From: an uncultured Megasphaera sp.
GTDB taxonomy: Bacteria > Bacillota > Negativicutes > Veillonellales > Megasphaeraceae
Length of the DNA: 64,000 nucleotides
NCBI GenBank assembly: GCA_900540735.1
Contig: UQHB01000006.1
Span: 1-64,000 of the forward strand
Direction of reading: 5' to 3'
Shown here in pieces: positions 23,028 to 32,210 of the stretch (positions are counted from its first letter, which is position 1; each line of letters begins with the position of its first letter). The translations under genes were made by a program, and so were the position numbers. Under the pieces are notes generated by a model. The model did no database searches and was not told the origin of the DNA. It saw only the letters and a program-made list of their open reading frames with translations.

Positions 23028-24032
23028 ATGGATATTACAGCGGTAAAAGCAAAAAATTTTTCTGTATTCTCAGATATTACGATTCCCATTGCACAAAATA
23101 TGAATGTGTTTATAGGAGAGAATGGTACAGGAAAAACACATCTGTTAAAATCAATATATGCTGGGTGTAAAATGAGCAAAAGTAACACCATAGCTTCGTT
23201 CATTCAGATTTTTAAATTAGAAGATACGCGGTGTTCTCTTGTGCGCAATCCTATGTTGGGAAATACGATGTTTTCAGTCTTAGCAAAGGGACAGGTGAAG
23301 CGTCAGGAATATAGCTTTGTGGATACTGTTAATGCCGACACGAATATAACCTATCAGTATGATATTGCCTATCCACAGCATATGATTGATGCTGCGTACA
23401 TACCAGTAAAGGATATGCTTACGCATGCAAAGGGGTTATTAGCAATGTCTAAACGATATAAAGATTTTCCCTTTGATGATACATTATTAGATATTATTGA
23501 AAAGTCAAACCAATGGATTTTAAAAAATCCGCCTAAGCTAGCATTAACAATCCTTCCAGTCTTAGAAGATATGATGCAAGGAACGATATGTATTGAAAAC
23601 GAAGAATTTTACGTGCAAAAGCGAGATGGTCGAAAGGTAAGTTTTGAGCTGGAAGCGGAAGGATTAAAAAAAGTAGGCCTTTTATGGCAGTTATTGATGA
23701 ATGAAAGTATTACAGAAGGGAGCGTGTTATGTTGGGATGAACCGGAAGCTAATTTAAATCCTAAGTTTATTCCTTCTTTAGTGGAAGCCTTGCTCATTTT
23801 ATCGCGTAACGGTGTACAAATATGTCTAAGTACGCATAGCTATATTTTGGCTAAGTATATAGAAATAAAAGCAAAGGAAACGGATGAGATATTATTTCAT
23901 TCTTTATATAAACAAGGTGAGGACGTGCTATGTGAATCCCAACGAGAATTTAGTACATTGCAGCACAATTCAATTATGGACTCCTTTTCTACATTAATGG
24001 ATGATGTATATGATGTACAGGTGGGTAAATGA
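23028..24032 (+). CDS. AAA (SMC/OLD-like) ATPase, first gene of a two-gene module
   Basis: A 334-aa P-loop ATPase. Walker A GENGTGKTHLLK lies at about 31-42, a degenerate signature around EAEGLKKVGLLW, Walker B VLCWDEPEANLNP at about 235-247 and an H-loop LSTHSY just after. This is the ABC-ATPase arrangement of AAA_21-type defence and repair proteins. The insert between Walker A and B is short, without a long coiled coil. ATG 23028 is preferred over 23022 since GAGGAG ends at 23021. Its TGA overlaps the partner ATG. The partner carries a PD-(D/E)XK-like motif, so together they look like an ATP-gated nuclease. Confidence 0.75.
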   Translation: MDITAVKAKNFSVFSDITIPIAQNMNVFIGENGTGKTHLLKSIYAGCKMSKSNTIASFIQIFKLEDTRCSLVRNPMLGNTMFSVLAKGQVKRQEYSFVDTVNADTNITYQYDIAYPQHMIDAAYIPVKDMLTHAKGLLAMSKRYKDFPFDDTLLDIIEKSNQWILKNPPKLALTILPVLEDMMQGTICIENEEFYVQKRDGRKVSFELEAEGLKKVGLLWQLLMNESITEGSVLCWDEPEANLNPKFIPSLVEALLILSRNGVQICLSTHSYILAKYIEIKAKETDEILFHSLYKQGEDVLCESQREFSTLQHNSIMDSFSTLMDDVYDVQVGK

Positions 24033-24379
24033 TGGCATATATTTTTATTGATGAAAACCAAAGCTGTCAATTTGATTTTTCTGCCGCTATTTGGGCAACT
24101 AATGAGTTGAATACGATATATCATAATGCTAAGGTACAACTAAGTGATGTAGATTTTATTGTAGAGACAGAAACAGAGATATTATTTATTGAATATAAGA
24201 ATGCGAAAAAATTTGTAAGAGAGAGAATGGCAGGAAAACTGCCTTTTTCCTTACAGCGACAAGAACATTTTCAACAAAATTGGATTGATGCTGTTGTCGT
24301 GCTTAATATTGAAGAATGGAATGACCTATATAGTCAATTTCCTGCTACCATTTTGGCAACAACTGGGGATGTGGACTGA
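24029..24379 (+). CDS. Small PD-(D/E)XK-like protein, partner of the ATPase
   Basis: A 116-aa protein that starts inside the ATPase stop (ATGA; a second ATG is at 24032). It contains VDFIVETETEILFIEYKNAK at 41-60: Asp42, a hydrophobic strand, then Glu55-x-Lys57. This is the D...ExK pattern of PD-(D/E)XK nucleases. It lacks any other recognisable domain and is short for a stand-alone enzyme, which suggests it works in complex with the ATPase. No named system (Septu, Gabija, PARIS) fits its motif set as far as I can tell. The nuclease call is motif-level only. Confidence 0.6.
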   Translation: MMAYIFIDENQSCQFDFSAAIWATNELNTIYHNAKVQLSDVDFIVETETEILFIEYKNAKKFVRERMAGKLPFSLQRQEHFQQNWIDAVVVLNIEEWNDLYSQFPATILATTGDVD

Positions 24380-24398
24380 TACATTCGCTTGATTTAGA

Positions 24399-24432
24399 AG
24401 ACACTTGCACACTCGTTGTGTAAGTGTCTTTT
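24399..24432 (+). terminator. Rho-independent terminator after the ATPase-nuclease module
   Basis: GACACTT-G-CAC (24400-24410) pairs with GTG-T-AAGTGTC (24418-24428), followed by five T residues. Confidence 0.8.
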
Positions 24433-24513
24433 TATGTATATCTAAAACAAAAGAAGTTCTCTTTTTCTATGAAATAAAAGTATCATGAAATGTAATTTAA
24501 AATGATATAAATA

Positions 24514-24542
24514 TTGCAAAATATATCAAAACTTCGTATAAT
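24514..24542 (+). promoter_or_regulatory. Promoter of the gluconate operon
   Basis: TTGCAA (24514-24519), 17 bases, TATAAT (24537-24542). Upstream, ATGAAAT occurs twice (near 24470 and 24485) in an AT-rich stretch, which could be part of an RpiR operator. The RpiR-type gene at the end of the operon is the obvious candidate regulator. Confidence 0.55.
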
Positions 24543-24594
24543 AAGCGTGTAAAGAATTCGTTAAGAAATGGTAACGCGAAAGGTTGGGATAGAG

Positions 24595-26142
24595 ATGATT
24601 ATGGAATCGGCAAATCAAGAAGTTTGGATTGGCGTAGACGTAGGCACGACAGGCGTACGAGCTATTGCGTACACCGAAGATGGGACGAATGTGTGCTCGT
24701 CTGAGGCGTTTTATCCGCTGTTGACGCCTCATCCGGACTGGGCAGAAGAAAGTCCGCTCCAGATTCAGGAGGCTGTCGAAGAAGTGGTGCGCAAGACGGC
24801 GGACCAGCTCCACTACAAGAATAAGAATTTAGCTGGTATTGCCTTGAGCACGGTCATGCATAGTTTTGCTGGTCTTGATGGAGATAAGCAGCCCCTCATG
24901 GACATGCAGACGTGGGCAGATAGCCGCAGTGCTGGTATTGTACGGGACATGAAGAAAGACCCGGCCTTGTGCCAATCTTTTTATGAACGGACGGGCTGCC
25001 CCATTCACGCGTGCTATCCGTTAGCTAAAATTATTTGGCTCCGCCAGAACCAGCCGTCGTTATTTAATCAAATGAAGTATGTTGGGTCCCTGAAAGATTA
25101 TATTTTCTATAATTTGACTGGTAAATGGGTCATTGATAAGTCGACGGCTTCGACGAGTGGCATGTATAATGAACGGACTCTCCAATGGGATGATGAAATT
25201 TTGGCCTATGCCGGTGTGACGAAGGAGCAAATGCCACCAGTTGTTTCGACGACGTACAGCCATCCTTTGACGGCTGAAGCAGCGAAGAAGCTCCATGTAC
25301 CGGCTGGTCTTCCTGTCGTTATTGGCGCAACGGACGGCGTTCTCGTCAACGTCGGCATTGGTGCTGTTGCACCGGGCCAGTTAAGCGGCACTATTGGTAC
25401 GAGCGGTGCCCTCCGTATGCTCACGAAGCAGCCGAAGACGGATCCGCAAATGCGCACGTGGTGCTACAATCTTACAGACGATATGTGGGTTGCTGGCGGT
25501 GCTATCAATAACGGCGGCATGATTCTCCGCTGGGTACGCGACAATATTTGCCATTACGGCGGCAGTGCCTTAGAAACGCTCGATATTGACCCGTACGATT
25601 TGATGACTATGAAAGCCGAACACGTCGATGCTGGTGCAGAGGGGCTCATTTGCTTGCCGTATTTTACAGGCGAACGGGCTCCATACTGGAATTCGGAATT
25701 GCGCGGCATGTTCTTTGGTTTTTCCCTCAATCACAGCCGGTCGCACATGATTCGCGCCGTTATGGAAGGGATTTGCTACAGCCTTAACAGCGTCATGAAA
25801 GCCCTCGCAGAGTTTGGCGAAGTCAAGGACATTCGCGTGAGTGGCAGCTTTACGAAGTCCCGTTTATGGTTGCAAATCTTAGCGGATGTCTTAAAGCAGC
25901 CCATTACGCTGCCTGATAACAGCGAAGGTGCGGCCTTTGGTGCTGCTGTACTCGGTTTTATTTCGAGTGGTAAATTGAAGAGCATTGCCGATACGGCACA
26001 CTTAGTTCATCCGAAACGGGTCTATACGCCTATTCCGGAAAACACAGCGATTTATACAGAATTATATGATATTTTTGTACGCCTCTATGATAAATTACAA
26101 CCTGAATTCGCCGATATTACGGCTTACCAGAATAAACTGTAA
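24595..26142 (+). CDS. gntK: Gluconokinase, FGGY family
   Basis: About 515 aa. It phosphorylates gluconate to 6-phosphogluconate in the cytoplasm. The N-terminal phosphate-binding WIGVDVGTTGVRAIAYT, TWADSRS, GATDGVLVNVG, GTIGTSGALR and late SEGAAFGAAVLG are FGGY landmarks. The substrate assignment rests on the neighbours, 6-phosphogluconate dehydrogenase and a gluconate permease, since xylulokinases share these motifs. ATG 24595 (MIMESANQEVWIG) follows a weak GGGA; an in-frame ATG at 24568 is the longer option. Confidence 0.85.
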   Translation: MIMESANQEVWIGVDVGTTGVRAIAYTEDGTNVCSSEAFYPLLTPHPDWAEESPLQIQEAVEEVVRKTADQLHYKNKNLAGIALSTVMHSFAGLDGDKQPLMDMQTWADSRSAGIVRDMKKDPALCQSFYERTGCPIHACYPLAKIIWLRQNQPSLFNQMKYVGSLKDYIFYNLTGKWVIDKSTASTSGMYNERTLQWDDEILAYAGVTKEQMPPVVSTTYSHPLTAEAAKKLHVPAGLPVVIGATDGVLVNVGIGAVAPGQLSGTIGTSGALRMLTKQPKTDPQMRTWCYNLTDDMWVAGGAINNGGMILRWVRDNICHYGGSALETLDIDPYDLMTMKAEHVDAGAEGLICLPYFTGERAPYWNSELRGMFFGFSLNHSRSHMIRAVMEGICYSLNSVMKALAEFGEVKDIRVSGSFTKSRLWLQILADVLKQPITLPDNSEGAAFGAAVLGFISSGKLKSIADTAHLVHPKRVYTPIPENTAIYTELYDIFVRLYDKLQPEFADITAYQNKL

Positions 26143-26166
26143 GGAAGACGAAAGGGGATAGAATCC

Positions 26167-27579
26167 ATGGAATTACATAACATTGGTGTTGTCGGCATGG
26201 CTGTTATGGGCTCGAATTTAGCTCTCAACATGGCAGACCACGGCTTTACGGTCAGTGTCTACAATTACACGCCTGATTTAACAGAAAAGTTTATAGCAGA
26301 ACGGCCTCATGAAAATATTACAGGCTACTTCGATTTAACCGAATTTATCCAGTCTTTAGCTAAACCGCGGAAAATTATGCTCATGATTATGGCTGGTGCG
26401 CCTGTTGACAGCATGATTTCTCAGCTTATTCCGCTTTTAGACGCTGGCGATATTATCATTGACGGTGGCAACTCCTACTTTGGTGACACGCGCCGCCGGT
26501 ATGATACGTGCAAAGCTGCAGGCATTCATTTCTACGGCATGGGCATTTCAGGTGGTGAAACCGGTGCCCGTCGCGGTCCGGCAATTATGCCTGGCGGCAA
26601 CAAAGAGACGTATCCTGAAATTCAGCCTATTTACGAAGCTATTGCGGCTAAAGCGAGTGACGGCAAACCGTGCTGCGCCTACATTGGTGAAGATGGTGCA
26701 GGCCATTACGTCAAGATGGTTCACAACGGCATTGAATACGCGGACATGCAACTCATTGCCGAAGCGTACTTGCTCTTAAAATACGTCGGCGGCTACGATA
26801 ACAAGGCTATTTCTGAAATTTTCCATACGTGGAATGAAGGCGAACTAAAGAGCTATCTCATCGGTATTGCGGCAAATATTTTTGCGGAACACGATCCGGC
26901 TGGTGGGGAAGTCCTCGATTATATTGTCGATGCAGCAGGCCAGAAGGGCACAGGCCGTTGGACGAGCATTGAGTCCATGAAGCAAGGCGTCGATATTTCC
27001 ATGATTACAGCAGCATGCAATACGCGCGTCATGTCCAATGCGAAAGGACGGGCACAGGCACAAGAAGTCATTGCTAAACCGACTATTACACCGCATCACG
27101 GTGATGATTTTGTTGAAGCTGTGCGCCAGAGCCTCTATACGGCAAAGATTATTGCCTATGCCCAAGGGTTCTCGCTCTATCGTAGTGCGTCTGATACGTA
27201 CTACTGGGACCTCAACTATGGCACGATTGCATCCATCTTCCGGGCAGGCTGCATTATTCAGGCTGAATTCCTCAATAAGATTACAGAAGCGTACGAAGCA
27301 CAGCCAGAGCTGGAAAATCTCCTCTTTGCGCCGTTCTTCTTAGACAAGGTCAATGCCAATCAGCAGAGCTTACGAAAAATCGTTGCCCTCGCTGTGACTG
27401 AAGGCATTCCGGTCCCGGCTTTTGCCAATGCTATTTCCTACCTCGACGGCTATCGTAGTCCGCGCGTTGGGGCGAACCTCATCCAAGCCTTGCGCGATTA
27501 CTTCGGTGCCCATACATTTAAACGTATCGACCAAGACGGATCGTTCCATCATCAATGGTACGAACATTATACGAAATAA
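26167..27579 (+). CDS. gnd: 6-phosphogluconate dehydrogenase (decarboxylating)
   Basis: A 470-aa enzyme that converts 6-phosphogluconate to ribulose 5-phosphate and CO2. It has the dinucleotide motif GMAVMGSNLALNMADHG (10-26), DGGNSYFGDT, the substrate segment GMGISGGETGARRGPA and the catalytic MVHNGIEYADMQ with its Lys (KMVHNG). The C-terminal all-alpha domain with RVGANLIQALRDYFGAH is complete. It takes the gluconokinase product, 24 bases downstream in the same operon. Confidence 0.95.
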   Translation: MELHNIGVVGMAVMGSNLALNMADHGFTVSVYNYTPDLTEKFIAERPHENITGYFDLTEFIQSLAKPRKIMLMIMAGAPVDSMISQLIPLLDAGDIIIDGGNSYFGDTRRRYDTCKAAGIHFYGMGISGGETGARRGPAIMPGGNKETYPEIQPIYEAIAAKASDGKPCCAYIGEDGAGHYVKMVHNGIEYADMQLIAEAYLLLKYVGGYDNKAISEIFHTWNEGELKSYLIGIAANIFAEHDPAGGEVLDYIVDAAGQKGTGRWTSIESMKQGVDISMITAACNTRVMSNAKGRAQAQEVIAKPTITPHHGDDFVEAVRQSLYTAKIIAYAQGFSLYRSASDTYYWDLNYGTIASIFRAGCIIQAEFLNKITEAYEAQPELENLLFAPFFLDKVNANQQSLRKIVALAVTEGIPVPAFANAISYLDGYRSPRVGANLIQALRDYFGAHTFKRIDQDGSFHHQWYEHYTK

Positions 27580-27594
27580 AGGAGGATATTTCTC

Positions 27595-28911
27595 ATGCCA
27601 TTAGTCATTTTGGCTGTTGCCATTCTCATACTCTTTTTCCTCATTGTAAAAGTAAAATTAAATAGCTTCTTGGCTTTGCTCTTAGTAGCTGGCCTCGTCG
27701 GTATTGCTGAAGGCATGCCTATTGCTAAACTCATTCCGACCATTGAAAAAGGCTTAGGCGGAACCCTTGGGGGTCTTGCCATTGTCGTTTCCTTTGGGGC
27801 CATGCTCGGCAAGCTCATGGCTGAAAGCGGCGGTGCCCAGCGGATTGCGACGACGCTGATTAATCTCTTTGGCCGCAAAAAAGTCCATTGGGCTGTGTGC
27901 TTGACGGGTTTCATCGTCGGTATTGCTCTCTTCTATGAAATCGGCTTCGTTCTCTTGATTCCTTTAGTCTTTACGATTGCTGCAGAAGCGAAGATTCCCC
28001 TCTTAAAAGTAGGGATTCCAATGGCAGCGGCCCTCTCGGCAACACACGGCTTCTTACCGCCTCATCCGGGCCCGACAGCGATTGCTATCATTTATAATGC
28101 CGATATTGCAACGACCCTCATTTACGGTGCCATTATTGCCATTCCAACGGCGATTGTCGCTGGCCCTGTATATTGCAACTTTACGAAAGATATTAACCCG
28201 GAAATTCCCGAAGGTTTATACAATCCAAAGATTTTTAAAGATGACGAAATGCCGGGCTTTGGGATTTCTGTCTTCACAGCACTCGTGCCGGTCGTGCTCA
28301 TGGCCGCTTCGGCGATTGCTAAAATTGCTATGCATGACGAATCGGTTATCCGCCACGTCCTCTTATTCTTAGGCCAGCCTGATATGGCCTTGACCATTTC
28401 TGTATCCGTAGCGATTTACACCTTTGGTCTCGGCCGTGGCAAATCCATGGCTGATGTCATGAAGACCGTCCAAGATGCGGTCTTGGCAATTGCTATGATT
28501 CTCCTCATCGTCGGTGGCGGCGGTGCGCTCAAGCAAGTCCTTATCGATAGCGGTGTTGGTACGTATATTGGTACGCTCGTTGCTGATTCGAATTTATCGC
28601 CTTTATTCTTGGCTTGGCTCGTGGCTGCTGTTATCCGTACGGCTTGCGGTTCCGCAACGGTCGCTGCGTTGACGGCTGGTGGGATTGCCGCTCCTATTTG
28701 CGTCGCTACTGGGGCAAATCCGGAATTGATGGTTCTCGCAACCGGTGCAGGCTCCGTTATTTTCAGCCCGCCGAACGACCCTGGGTTCTGGCTCTTTAAA
28801 GAATTCTTTGGCCTTACTGTAAAAGAAACGATTCGTACGTGGTGCGCCTTGGAAACGATTATTGCCGTTATGGGTCTCATTGGCGTACTCATCCTCGACA
28901 TGTTCGTCTAA
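27595..28911 (+). CDS. gntP: Gluconate:H+ symporter, GntP family
   Basis: A 438-aa inner-membrane permease with about 12-14 helices. Family signatures include the SFGAMLGKLMAESGGAQRIA segment, TGFIVGIALFYEIGFVLLIP and the SATHGFLPPHPGPTA loop, which is diagnostic for GntP/Gnt permeases. The C-terminal region has ATGAGSVIFSPPNDPGFWLF. It would import gluconate for the kinase and dehydrogenase encoded just upstream. AGGAGG stands before the ATG. Confidence 0.95.
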   Translation: MPLVILAVAILILFFLIVKVKLNSFLALLLVAGLVGIAEGMPIAKLIPTIEKGLGGTLGGLAIVVSFGAMLGKLMAESGGAQRIATTLINLFGRKKVHWAVCLTGFIVGIALFYEIGFVLLIPLVFTIAAEAKIPLLKVGIPMAAALSATHGFLPPHPGPTAIAIIYNADIATTLIYGAIIAIPTAIVAGPVYCNFTKDINPEIPEGLYNPKIFKDDEMPGFGISVFTALVPVVLMAASAIAKIAMHDESVIRHVLLFLGQPDMALTISVSVAIYTFGLGRGKSMADVMKTVQDAVLAIAMILLIVGGGGALKQVLIDSGVGTYIGTLVADSNLSPLFLAWLVAAVIRTACGSATVAALTAGGIAAPICVATGANPELMVLATGAGSVIFSPPNDPGFWLFKEFFGLTVKETIRTWCALETIIAVMGLIGVLILDMFV

Positions 28912-28923
28912 GGAAGTGGTCTT

Positions 28924-29781
28924 ATGCATCCGGCAGGCATGCAAGACTTTCCCATTCTGCGTAGTGCTTATGGGGGAATGACGAAATCAGAGCGGCGCAT
29001 TGCCGACTATATTGTGGAACATCCGGAGCAAATGATGGAGCAGACTGTAGCGGACATTGCCAATGCGACAGGGAGCTCAGACATTACGATTTCGCGGTTT
29101 TGTAAAAAAATTGGCTGCAGCGGCCTGAAAGAATTAAAACTCATGATTTCTGCAGAAATGGGGAACCAAGAGAAAGAACCAGCTGCCGACATTCGCAGTA
29201 CAGACGACACGCGGGAAGTCGTGCAAAAGATTTTCCAAAGCGTTACAGACGGTCTACAAGATACGCTGTCTCTCCTGAGCTGCGAACGGATTGATGCGGC
29301 CGCTAAGGCACTGCAAGGAGCGCGGCGCGTCTACATCTTTGGCTTTGGTAATTCGGCGACAGTGTGCCGTGATTTGGCGACGCGCTTAGTGCGGCTGGGC
29401 CTGGCCATTACGGCATACGATGATAGTCATATGCAAGTGACTGTTGCGGCCCTTGCTAGCAAAGACGACGTTATCCTCGCTATTTCGCATAGTGGTGCGT
29501 CTACGGAATTACTCCAAGCTGTAGGCGTAGCAAAAGACCATGGCGCGATGGTGATTGCCATTACCAGTCATGGCCAATCGCCCTTGGCGAAACTAGCTGA
29601 TATTTGCTTATGCGGTATGGGGCGGGAAGTGCGCTACTCCTCCGAAGCTGGTGCGTCGCGGCTCATTCATATGGCCATTGGCGATGTCCTCTATACACGC
29701 ATGGCCATGAATCGACCGAAAGCCTTCAAAGAAAATATGGAGCGCATGCGTCAGCAAATACAACAGAAAAAACTCCACTAA
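28924..29781 (+). CDS. MurR/RpiR family transcriptional regulator
   Basis: A 285-aa regulator with an N-terminal RpiR-type HTH (MTKSERRIADYIVEHPEQM at about 20-38, then DITISRFCKKIGCSGLKELK) and a C-terminal SIS sugar-phosphate domain (YIFGFGNSATVCRDLA; ILAISHSGASTELLQAV). It is encoded 12 bases after the permease, as the last gene of the gluconate operon. It probably senses 6-phosphogluconate or a related phosphosugar and controls the promoter at 24514. Confidence 0.9.
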   Translation: MHPAGMQDFPILRSAYGGMTKSERRIADYIVEHPEQMMEQTVADIANATGSSDITISRFCKKIGCSGLKELKLMISAEMGNQEKEPAADIRSTDDTREVVQKIFQSVTDGLQDTLSLLSCERIDAAAKALQGARRVYIFGFGNSATVCRDLATRLVRLGLAITAYDDSHMQVTVAALASKDDVILAISHSGASTELLQAVGVAKDHGAMVIAITSHGQSPLAKLADICLCGMGREVRYSSEAGASRLIHMAIGDVLYTRMAMNRPKAFKENMERMRQQIQQKKLH

Positions 29782-29784
29782 TGT

Positions 29785-29815
29785 ATAGGCCTGAATATAT
29801 ATTCGGGCCTATTTC
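29785..29815 (+). terminator. Hairpin terminator of the gluconate operon
   Basis: ATAGGCCTGAAT (29785-29796) pairs with ATTCGGGCCTAT (29801-29812) with one mismatch (G-T type), followed by a short T-rich tract. Confidence 0.7.
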
Positions 29816-29933
29816 TGTTACAACATTGTGAAGAACCGTTCATGATTTATTTATATCCTCTTCATTGACTTTTTTGTATACCTATATTAGTATAACTATA
29901 TACGATAAAATGAATATACTAGGAGGTAACTCT

Positions 29934-30560
29934 ATGTTTGATTTTAATCCCTTGGCAATCGTGGCCAGTATTCCGGCCTTGCTTATTGCCTTAGTCATAC
30001 ACGAATACGCCCACGCCCTCATTGCTGTGAAGATGGGGGACGACACGCCGCGCTTTATGGGACGGCTCACGCTCAACCCCTTAGCACATATGGATCCAAT
30101 CGGGACGCTCATGCTCTTAGTGGCGCAATTTGGCTGGGCAAAACCTGTGCAAATCAATCCGAATAATTTTGCGAATTGGCGCAAAGGAAATGTTTGCGTC
30201 GCTCTTGCCGGGCCTGTATCAAATTTACTCATTGCCTTCGTCTTTTTGTTAATACAAATTATCTTGGTTCGTCTCGACCTCTTTTCGTCGACGGCGTTAC
30301 AACACGTCCTGAGTCTCGTCGTTGTGTACAACATTAACTTTGCTATTTTCAATATGATTCCCTTGCCGCCCCTTGATGGCTCACGGGTTCTCATGTGCTT
30401 CTTGCCTACAGAATGGTGCTATAAACTGATGAGCATCGAACGGTACAGTTTCTTGATTCTCATTGCCCTCATGTGGACACCGTTCTTTTCGTTTATTTTA
30501 ATTCCCTTACAGCGATTGATCTTTGGTATTTTTTCGCTTATGTTGTCGCCTTTATTATAG
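29934..30560 (+). CDS. Site-2 protease family (M50) membrane metalloprotease
   Basis: A 208-aa polytopic protein of the small YwhC-like S2P group. The zinc motif HEYAHA lies at about residues 23-28 in the first helix, and the second metal-binding motif is in NMIPLPPLDGSRV (about 141-153). NPLAHMDPIGTL is a conserved turn. There is no PDZ or CBS domain. It would cut a transmembrane substrate, but the substrate is unknown. ATG 29934 follows AGGAGG. It may be co-transcribed with the exported protein 15 bases downstream. Confidence 0.85.
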   Translation: MFDFNPLAIVASIPALLIALVIHEYAHALIAVKMGDDTPRFMGRLTLNPLAHMDPIGTLMLLVAQFGWAKPVQINPNNFANWRKGNVCVALAGPVSNLLIAFVFLLIQIILVRLDLFSSTALQHVLSLVVVYNINFAIFNMIPLPPLDGSRVLMCFLPTEWCYKLMSIERYSFLILIALMWTPFFSFILIPLQRLIFGIFSLMLSPLL

Positions 30561-30575
30561 AAAGGATGAGGCCTT

Positions 30576-31139
30576 ATGAAACAAACCCTAAAACGTACGT
30601 TATTGATGACTGCCCTGGCTGGCATGGTTGCGTGCCAAGTCACTGGTGCTGCTAATTTTGACTATTTAAAATCTGTCGATGAAGTCGCAGAAAATCCACT
30701 TACGGCGTACAATACAGTATACCTCGGTATGCCCCGTGCTGACTTTGGCGGTAACTTCGCTATGCTACCAGACTGGAAATATATGGGCAATAGCACATCG
30801 TACGAAGAAAAAGCCGAACGGACGACGACTAATGACGGCGTCACTGTTACCGAAGGCATTGCTATTTTAGCCGCAAGCCCTGCAGCCAACGCTAAAGTCT
30901 TAGCCTTTGACAATTACTTCGTGACGAAAGATAAAAACGCAGCGAAAGAAATGTACAGTCGCCTCGTATCGACAGTGTACTCCAATATGGAAGCATTCCC
31001 GCAGTCCCAAACAGACAAAAAAGTCACGTGGGTACAAAATGACGTCACTGTCGTCGTTTCCTTTGACGGGCAAAAAGATGTCAATGGGAACTATACGGTT
31101 CTCTTGCGGCGTTTTAATAACCATGTCTTGAGCGATTAG
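30576..31139 (+). CDS. Exported protein of unknown function
   Basis: A 187-aa protein with a signal peptide (KRTLLMTALAGMVACQVTGA; cleavage likely after GAA near residue 26). A Cys lies in MVACQ, but the preceding residues (MVA) are a weak lipobox, so lipid attachment is uncertain. The mature part is soluble and has no repeats or recognised motif. It lies between the site-2 protease gene and htpX and might be a substrate or partner of one of them. Confidence 0.65.
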   Translation: MKQTLKRTLLMTALAGMVACQVTGAANFDYLKSVDEVAENPLTAYNTVYLGMPRADFGGNFAMLPDWKYMGNSTSYEEKAERTTTNDGVTVTEGIAILAASPAANAKVLAFDNYFVTKDKNAAKEMYSRLVSTVYSNMEAFPQSQTDKKVTWVQNDVTVVVSFDGQKDVNGNYTVLLRRFNNHVLSD

Positions 31140-31149
31140 AGGGGAAGTA

Positions 31150-31178
31150 TTGACAAGCAAACAAAAGACCGATATAAT
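31150..31178 (+). promoter_or_regulatory. Perfect consensus promoter of htpX
   Basis: TTGACA (31150-31155), 17 bases, TATAAT (31173-31178). No heat-shock operator such as CIRCE is seen. A TTTCCC-GTT-GGGAAA hairpin (31216-31230 approximately) stands directly before the AGAGG ribosome-binding site. Confidence 0.8.
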
Positions 31179-31242
31179 AATATCAATATATAAACCTTAA
31201 CCTTTTGACTTTTGATTTCCCGTTGGGAAAGAGGAATGCCTT

Positions 31243-32118
31243 ATGAATAGTGTAAAAACTGTATTATTAATGACCCTCATGGCCTGTATCCTCATGGTCA
31301 TTGGCGGCCTCCTGGGTGGTAGGTCCGGGGTCATGATTGCCTTTATCTTTTCGTTGGGGATGAACTTTTTCTCCTATTGGTTTAGCGATAAAATGGTACT
31401 CAAGGCGTACCGTGCGCAGCCTGTAGACGAAACGAGCCGACTCTACGAAATCGTCGATGATTTAGCGAAACGAGCAGACTTGCCGACACCGAAAGTTTAC
31501 GTCATTGCGACGGATGTGCCTAATGCTTTTGCAACAGGCCGTAATCCGTCTCATGCAGCCGTAGCTGTCACGGAAGGGCTCCTCGATATGCTCGACGAAG
31601 ACGAAATCCGCGGTGTCTTAGCGCATGAAATGTCGCACATTTTGCATCGCGATATCCTCATCAGTACGGTGGTCGCTTGCTTTGCCAGTGCCATTGCTAT
31701 GATTGCCAATATGGCCCAGTGGGCGGCTATGTTTGGTGGTTTTGGTCGTAGTGATGATGACAGCGATAGCGGTTCTAATATCGTTACCTTGCTCGTCACA
31801 GCCATTGTTGCTCCTATTGCAGCGTCGCTTGTGCAGTTTGCCATTTCCCGTACGCGTGAATATATGGCAGACGACGAAGGGGGACGCATGATTGATGACC
31901 CCTTGGCTCTCGCTCGTGCCTTGGCTAAAATCGACAATTATGCCCATCACGCTGTGCTGCCTGGTGCTACGCCGTCAACAGAACACATGTGTATCGTCAA
32001 TCCCTTTTCTGGTGTAAAAGGGGCGATGACCAATCTCTTCAGTACCCACCCGTCTACGGCTGACCGCATTGCAAAATTAGAAGCCTTAGACAAAGAATTG
32101 CACGGCAATAGAAGATAA
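31243..32118 (+). CDS. htpX: Membrane zinc metalloprotease HtpX (M48B)
   Basis: A 291-aa inner-membrane protease for quality control of misfolded membrane proteins. Two N-terminal helices (about 5-45) precede the catalytic HEMSHILH motif (about 128-135), a further pair of helices (about 145-205) and the second zinc ligand in REYMADDEGG. The end FSTHPSTADRIAKLE is typical of the family. It has its own perfect-consensus promoter and a terminator at 32133. Confidence 0.95.
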   Translation: MNSVKTVLLMTLMACILMVIGGLLGGRSGVMIAFIFSLGMNFFSYWFSDKMVLKAYRAQPVDETSRLYEIVDDLAKRADLPTPKVYVIATDVPNAFATGRNPSHAAVAVTEGLLDMLDEDEIRGVLAHEMSHILHRDILISTVVACFASAIAMIANMAQWAAMFGGFGRSDDDSDSGSNIVTLLVTAIVAPIAASLVQFAISRTREYMADDEGGRMIDDPLALARALAKIDNYAHHAVLPGATPSTEHMCIVNPFSGVKGAMTNLFSTHPSTADRIAKLEALDKELHGNRR

Positions 32119-32132
32119 TAGACCTATAAAAA

Positions 32133-32171
32133 AACTTACTAAGCAGATAGTTTGCTTGGTAAGTTTTTTTG
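32133..32171 (+). terminator. Rho-independent terminator after htpX
   Basis: AACTTACTAAGCA (32133-32145) pairs with TGCTTGGTAAGTT (32153-32165), followed by a run of T residues. Confidence 0.85.
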
Positions 32172-32210
32172 CTATCTACATATACTAATATATAAGGAGA
32201 CATGATTGGT

